From the NCBI GenBank assembly GCA_019747875.1, contig JAIEQI010000055.1, positions 1-64,000 on the forward strand: a stretch of 64,000 nucleotides of DNA, written 5' to 3'. A program made the translations under genes and the position numbers. The stretch is from Candidatus Obscuribacterales bacterium. GTDB lineage: Bacteria > Cyanobacteriota > Vampirovibrionia > Obscuribacterales > Obscuribacteraceae. The notes under the pieces were generated by a model. The model made no database searches and was not told the DNA's origin. It saw nothing but the letters and a program-made list of their open reading frames with translations. This document shows, one piece after another, positions 61,972-64,000 of this stretch; the first letter of the stretch is position 1, and the number at the start of each line of letters is the position of its first letter.

Positions 61972-62441
61972 TGTGCGCTGAACAAAATGAATACATAAAT
62001 GCCTTGAGCAAACTATCTCAGGAGAATGTCCGGTACGCCGTGATTGGAACGTTTGGATTGCTTGCCCACGGCTTTTCAATTGACGGATACACAGTCTCAG
62101 ATTGCGACATTATTGTGGATTCCTCCGGTACTCATTTACAACAAGCCTGGCAAATTCTCAAAGATGATGGGTGGGAAACATTCCTATGGGATGTGCTTAT
62201 CACCGAATTTCCTTCGCAAGAATCGTTGAAAAACAAATACTACATTCGTGCTCGACGCGGGCACACAACAATCGATATTTGCTACGAGCATGATTCCATC
62301 GATTATGCAGAGTGGCTGGAAAGACGGCGCCGAATTGGTGAAATATACGTAGCTGACAGCGCAGATATCATCGAGCTAAAAAGAACAAACGACCGGGAAA
62401 AGGATCGAGCGCTACTGGCAAAACTGAACCTAAGAACCTAG
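61968..62441 (+). CDS. Nucleotidyltransferase-fold protein (MNT-like)
   Basis: 157 residues. Pol-β-type minimal nucleotidyltransferase: GTFGLLAHGFSIDGY, then SDCDIIVDS with the DxD pair, and a later third acidic strand (TIDICYEHD). C-terminal ADIIELKRTNDREKDRALLA matches the conserved end of MNT/AbiEii-type enzymes (KxxxxReKDxxD). ATG 61968 overlaps the methyltransferase stop as ATGA; ATG 61947 is a longer alternative. The gene is the third of the cassette, so a joint nucleotide- or nucleic-acid-modifying activity is likely, though the target is unknown. Confidence 0.8.
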   Translation: MMCAEQNEYINALSKLSQENVRYAVIGTFGLLAHGFSIDGYTVSDCDIIVDSSGTHLQQAWQILKDDGWETFLWDVLITEFPSQESLKNKYYIRARRGHTTIDICYEHDSIDYAEWLERRRRIGEIYVADSADIIELKRTNDREKDRALLAKLNLRT

Positions 62442-62485
62442 CACCAAGGGAGACAATTCAGCAGCGACAGCATGCGCCACTCCCA

Positions 62486-62520
62486 GAGTCGGCAAGACGC
62501 CTGCGCTCCCAGGATCAAAC
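62486..62520. repeat. Degenerate module-A repeat
   Basis: CAGAGTCGGCAAGACGCCTG then CGCTCCCAGGATC; a decayed copy of GCCGGCAAGATGCCGGCGCT-CCCGGGATCGAAC between the nucleotidyltransferase and HEAT-repeat genes. Confidence 0.65.
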
Positions 62521-62546
62521 AAGCAGAGCCTGCAGTACGATTCTGG

Positions 62547-63857
62547 TTACTTCTGCTTGTCCGGATCGTATTGATTTAGTCTTTGCACTGTCAAATTGGA
62601 ATTGCCTTTCGCAATTCGATCTTCCAGTTTCTCGCGCATGATTTTGTTCAGTTCGGCAGCCATCGCCGTGTCTGTTTCCGCGTTGATAAACATCGTCTTC
62701 ATTTTTTGAGCAGTGGTATTCTTCGGATTTACCTTTAGTACTGAATCCATTTCCCGAACACCATCCTCATAGCGGCCTAAACAACCATAAATGGTGCCGC
62801 AAAAAAGATAGGCTTCTTCAGCTCTAGCCCTATCGTACTTTGCTAGCTGGCGTTCATCATTAATGGCTGATTCTAGTTTATCTTCATTGAGGTGAGCTAT
62901 CAGCAGCCCCGAGTAAACGATGCTGACTAATGCTTCTAAATTCGGGGACTTAATCACATGAAAATCTTTGAGTGGCATCAAAGCGAGCGCCTTGACGAAA
63001 GATGCCTCCGCGTTTCGGAAATCTTTTGACAAACAATAGCTCATCCCTAAGCCAGTATAAGCAGCAGTATTTGCTGGCGATTGAGGATCGCTCACGATTT
63101 GGTCGTTGAACTGTTTTATAGCGGAAGGCAAATCATTGCTCATCATCGCTGACCAGGCAGATTTCAGCTGCTCTCTCTTTGCTGAAAGAGCTGCGTCCAA
63201 ATCTTTGTACTTGCCTGGAACAGCAGCAGAAGGCTTATTTCTATTCTTCTCCCCAGGAGGCTTTGCATTAGATTCCGGTGAACTGCCGGGATTGGGAGTT
63301 GGCGATGGCTCAGGAGTCGCCGCGGGAGAGTTTTTGCTATCATCCGTGCTATCAGGCTGCTTTTCACCTAGCGATTCGAGTACTTCTTTTGCATCATCGC
63401 TAACCATAAAGTCCGGATCTTTAGCCGCTTTTCGAAGCACTGGCAATGCAGGTCTTGCAGCATTACCCATTCTGGACAGAACTTCAATTGCATGACGGCG
63501 ATCATCCGTATCGTCGCCTTCAATCACCTTGATCAAAGTGGGCACCGCCGGAGCTGCACTTTCTTGCATCGCACGCAAGGCATCGAAAGCTAGTGCCCTG
63601 ATATCTTCATCGGGATCGCTGAGAGTCTCTGCCAAAACGGGCACAGCTGCCTTAGCCTCCGCTCCCATAACTTGCAATTTGAGCAGAGCTTCCTGCCGAT
63701 TGTACTTATCCTTTCCCTTAATATAATTGATGAGGGCAGGGACATTTTTAATTCTGATTGGATCTTCCGGCGGCGCAGCAAACAACGGCGTTACTGAAAC
63801 ACAATATAAACTCAGCAAAATACATTGCTGACTTATCAAATACCGCTTGCTGAACAT
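62547..63857 (-). CDS. Secreted HEAT-repeat and TPR protein
   Basis: About 436 residues. Signal peptide (YLISQQCILLSLYCVSVTPL, Phe-Ala-Ala). Three HEAT-like repeats follow (EALLKLQVMGAEAKAAVPVL; AFDALRAMQESAAPAVPTLI; AIEVLSRMGNAARPALPVLR), a Pro/Ser/Lys linker, then TPR repeats (AAYTGLGMSYCLSKDFRNAE; AYLFCGTIYGCLGRYEDGVR) and a charged end. ATG 63857 is chosen because GAGGT lies 5-6 bases upstream and it begins the signal; the longer ORF to 63944 adds a basic 29-residue N-terminus. Probably a periplasmic scaffold. Unknown partner. Confidence 0.72.
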   Translation of the reverse strand: MFSKRYLISQQCILLSLYCVSVTPLFAAPPEDPIRIKNVPALINYIKGKDKYNRQEALLKLQVMGAEAKAAVPVLAETLSDPDEDIRALAFDALRAMQESAAPAVPTLIKVIEGDDTDDRRHAIEVLSRMGNAARPALPVLRKAAKDPDFMVSDDAKEVLESLGEKQPDSTDDSKNSPAATPEPSPTPNPGSSPESNAKPPGEKNRNKPSAAVPGKYKDLDAALSAKREQLKSAWSAMMSNDLPSAIKQFNDQIVSDPQSPANTAAYTGLGMSYCLSKDFRNAEASFVKALALMPLKDFHVIKSPNLEALVSIVYSGLLIAHLNEDKLESAINDERQLAKYDRARAEEAYLFCGTIYGCLGRYEDGVREMDSVLKVNPKNTTAQKMKTMFINAETDTAMAAELNKIMREKLEDRIAKGNSNLTVQRLNQYDPDKQK

Positions 63858-64000
63858 GAATACCTCAGAATTGCTCTTTCGGGAGTATATCTTAATTGAC
63901 ATCGCCACAATGTTTTTTAGCCAAGGGTAGAAACAAATACGCACTAGTCTTTGTAAAAAGAATCAGTGGTATTTCTCCAGCAGCAGAACTAGAGTTGTTT

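Overview
The window looks like chromosomal DNA of a free-living, diderm bacterium. Diderm signs are a TolC/HlyD/RND tripartite efflux operon, an RlpA-like protein and a 3-kb-residue filamentous-hemagglutinin-like exoprotein. Base composition is near-balanced. Giant β-helix surface proteins, Sel1 repeats, calpain-like proteases, and dispersed GCCGGC/GCGGACG palindromes that invade genes recall Candidatus Melainabacteria / Obscuribacterales. That placement is an inference, because no rRNA or other decisive marker is present. I saw no tRNA, rRNA, CRISPR array or prophage.

Layout. 0-10 kb: a 5'-disrupted quinone-oxidoreductase-like gene, a small secreted Tyr/Gly-rich protein, a repeat cluster, then the TolC-HlyD-RND efflux operon and a frameshifted α/β-hydrolase region. 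10.4-13.8 kb: a minus-strand cassette of three coupled genes (one TIGR04255-like) beside an IS66 remnant (tnpA-tnpB without tnpC). 14-27 kb: a minus-strand operon of a giant Gly-rich adhesin and two tandem paralogous Sel1/TPR-like proteins. 27-37 kb: secreted or membrane proteins of unknown role, a 13-or-so-repeat Sel1 protein, a Cys-containing small peptide, and an EF-hand/calpain-like protease. 37-42 kb: serS with an attenuator leader, then GlsB-like, ferritin-like and ChaB-like genes. 42-50 kb: ABC-F ATPase, CorA-like transporter, a promoter-driven 23-residue ORF, RsgA and class I fumarase. 50-58 kb: RlpA operon, LURP/scramblase-like protein, a short DnaK paralog and a fatty-acid-hydroxylase-family protein. 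58-64 kb: a double retropepsin-like protein, a radical SAM / methyltransferase / nucleotidyltransferase operon, and a HEAT+TPR protein.

The strongest signal is upstream of serS. A 15-codon ORF (MKIQYTANSSSSSQF) carries five consecutive serine codons. It is followed by mutually exclusive RNA pairings and a strong intrinsic terminator just before the serS ribosome-binding site. This is the architecture of ribosome-mediated transcription attenuation responding to charged tRNA-Ser. A decayed second copy of the whole leader, without its start codon and followed by only a few serS-like codons, lies about 4.9 kb upstream and keeps one hairpin with a compensatory base-pair change.

Other points to follow: dispersed palindromic repeats inserted in frame into the calpain-like gene and into the N-terminus of the HlyD gene; the overlapping radical SAM-methyltransferase-nucleotidyltransferase cassette; and the TIGR04255 cassette. 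Products of minus-strand operons are often coupled by 4-base ATGA/GTGA overlaps, which I used to choose starts.
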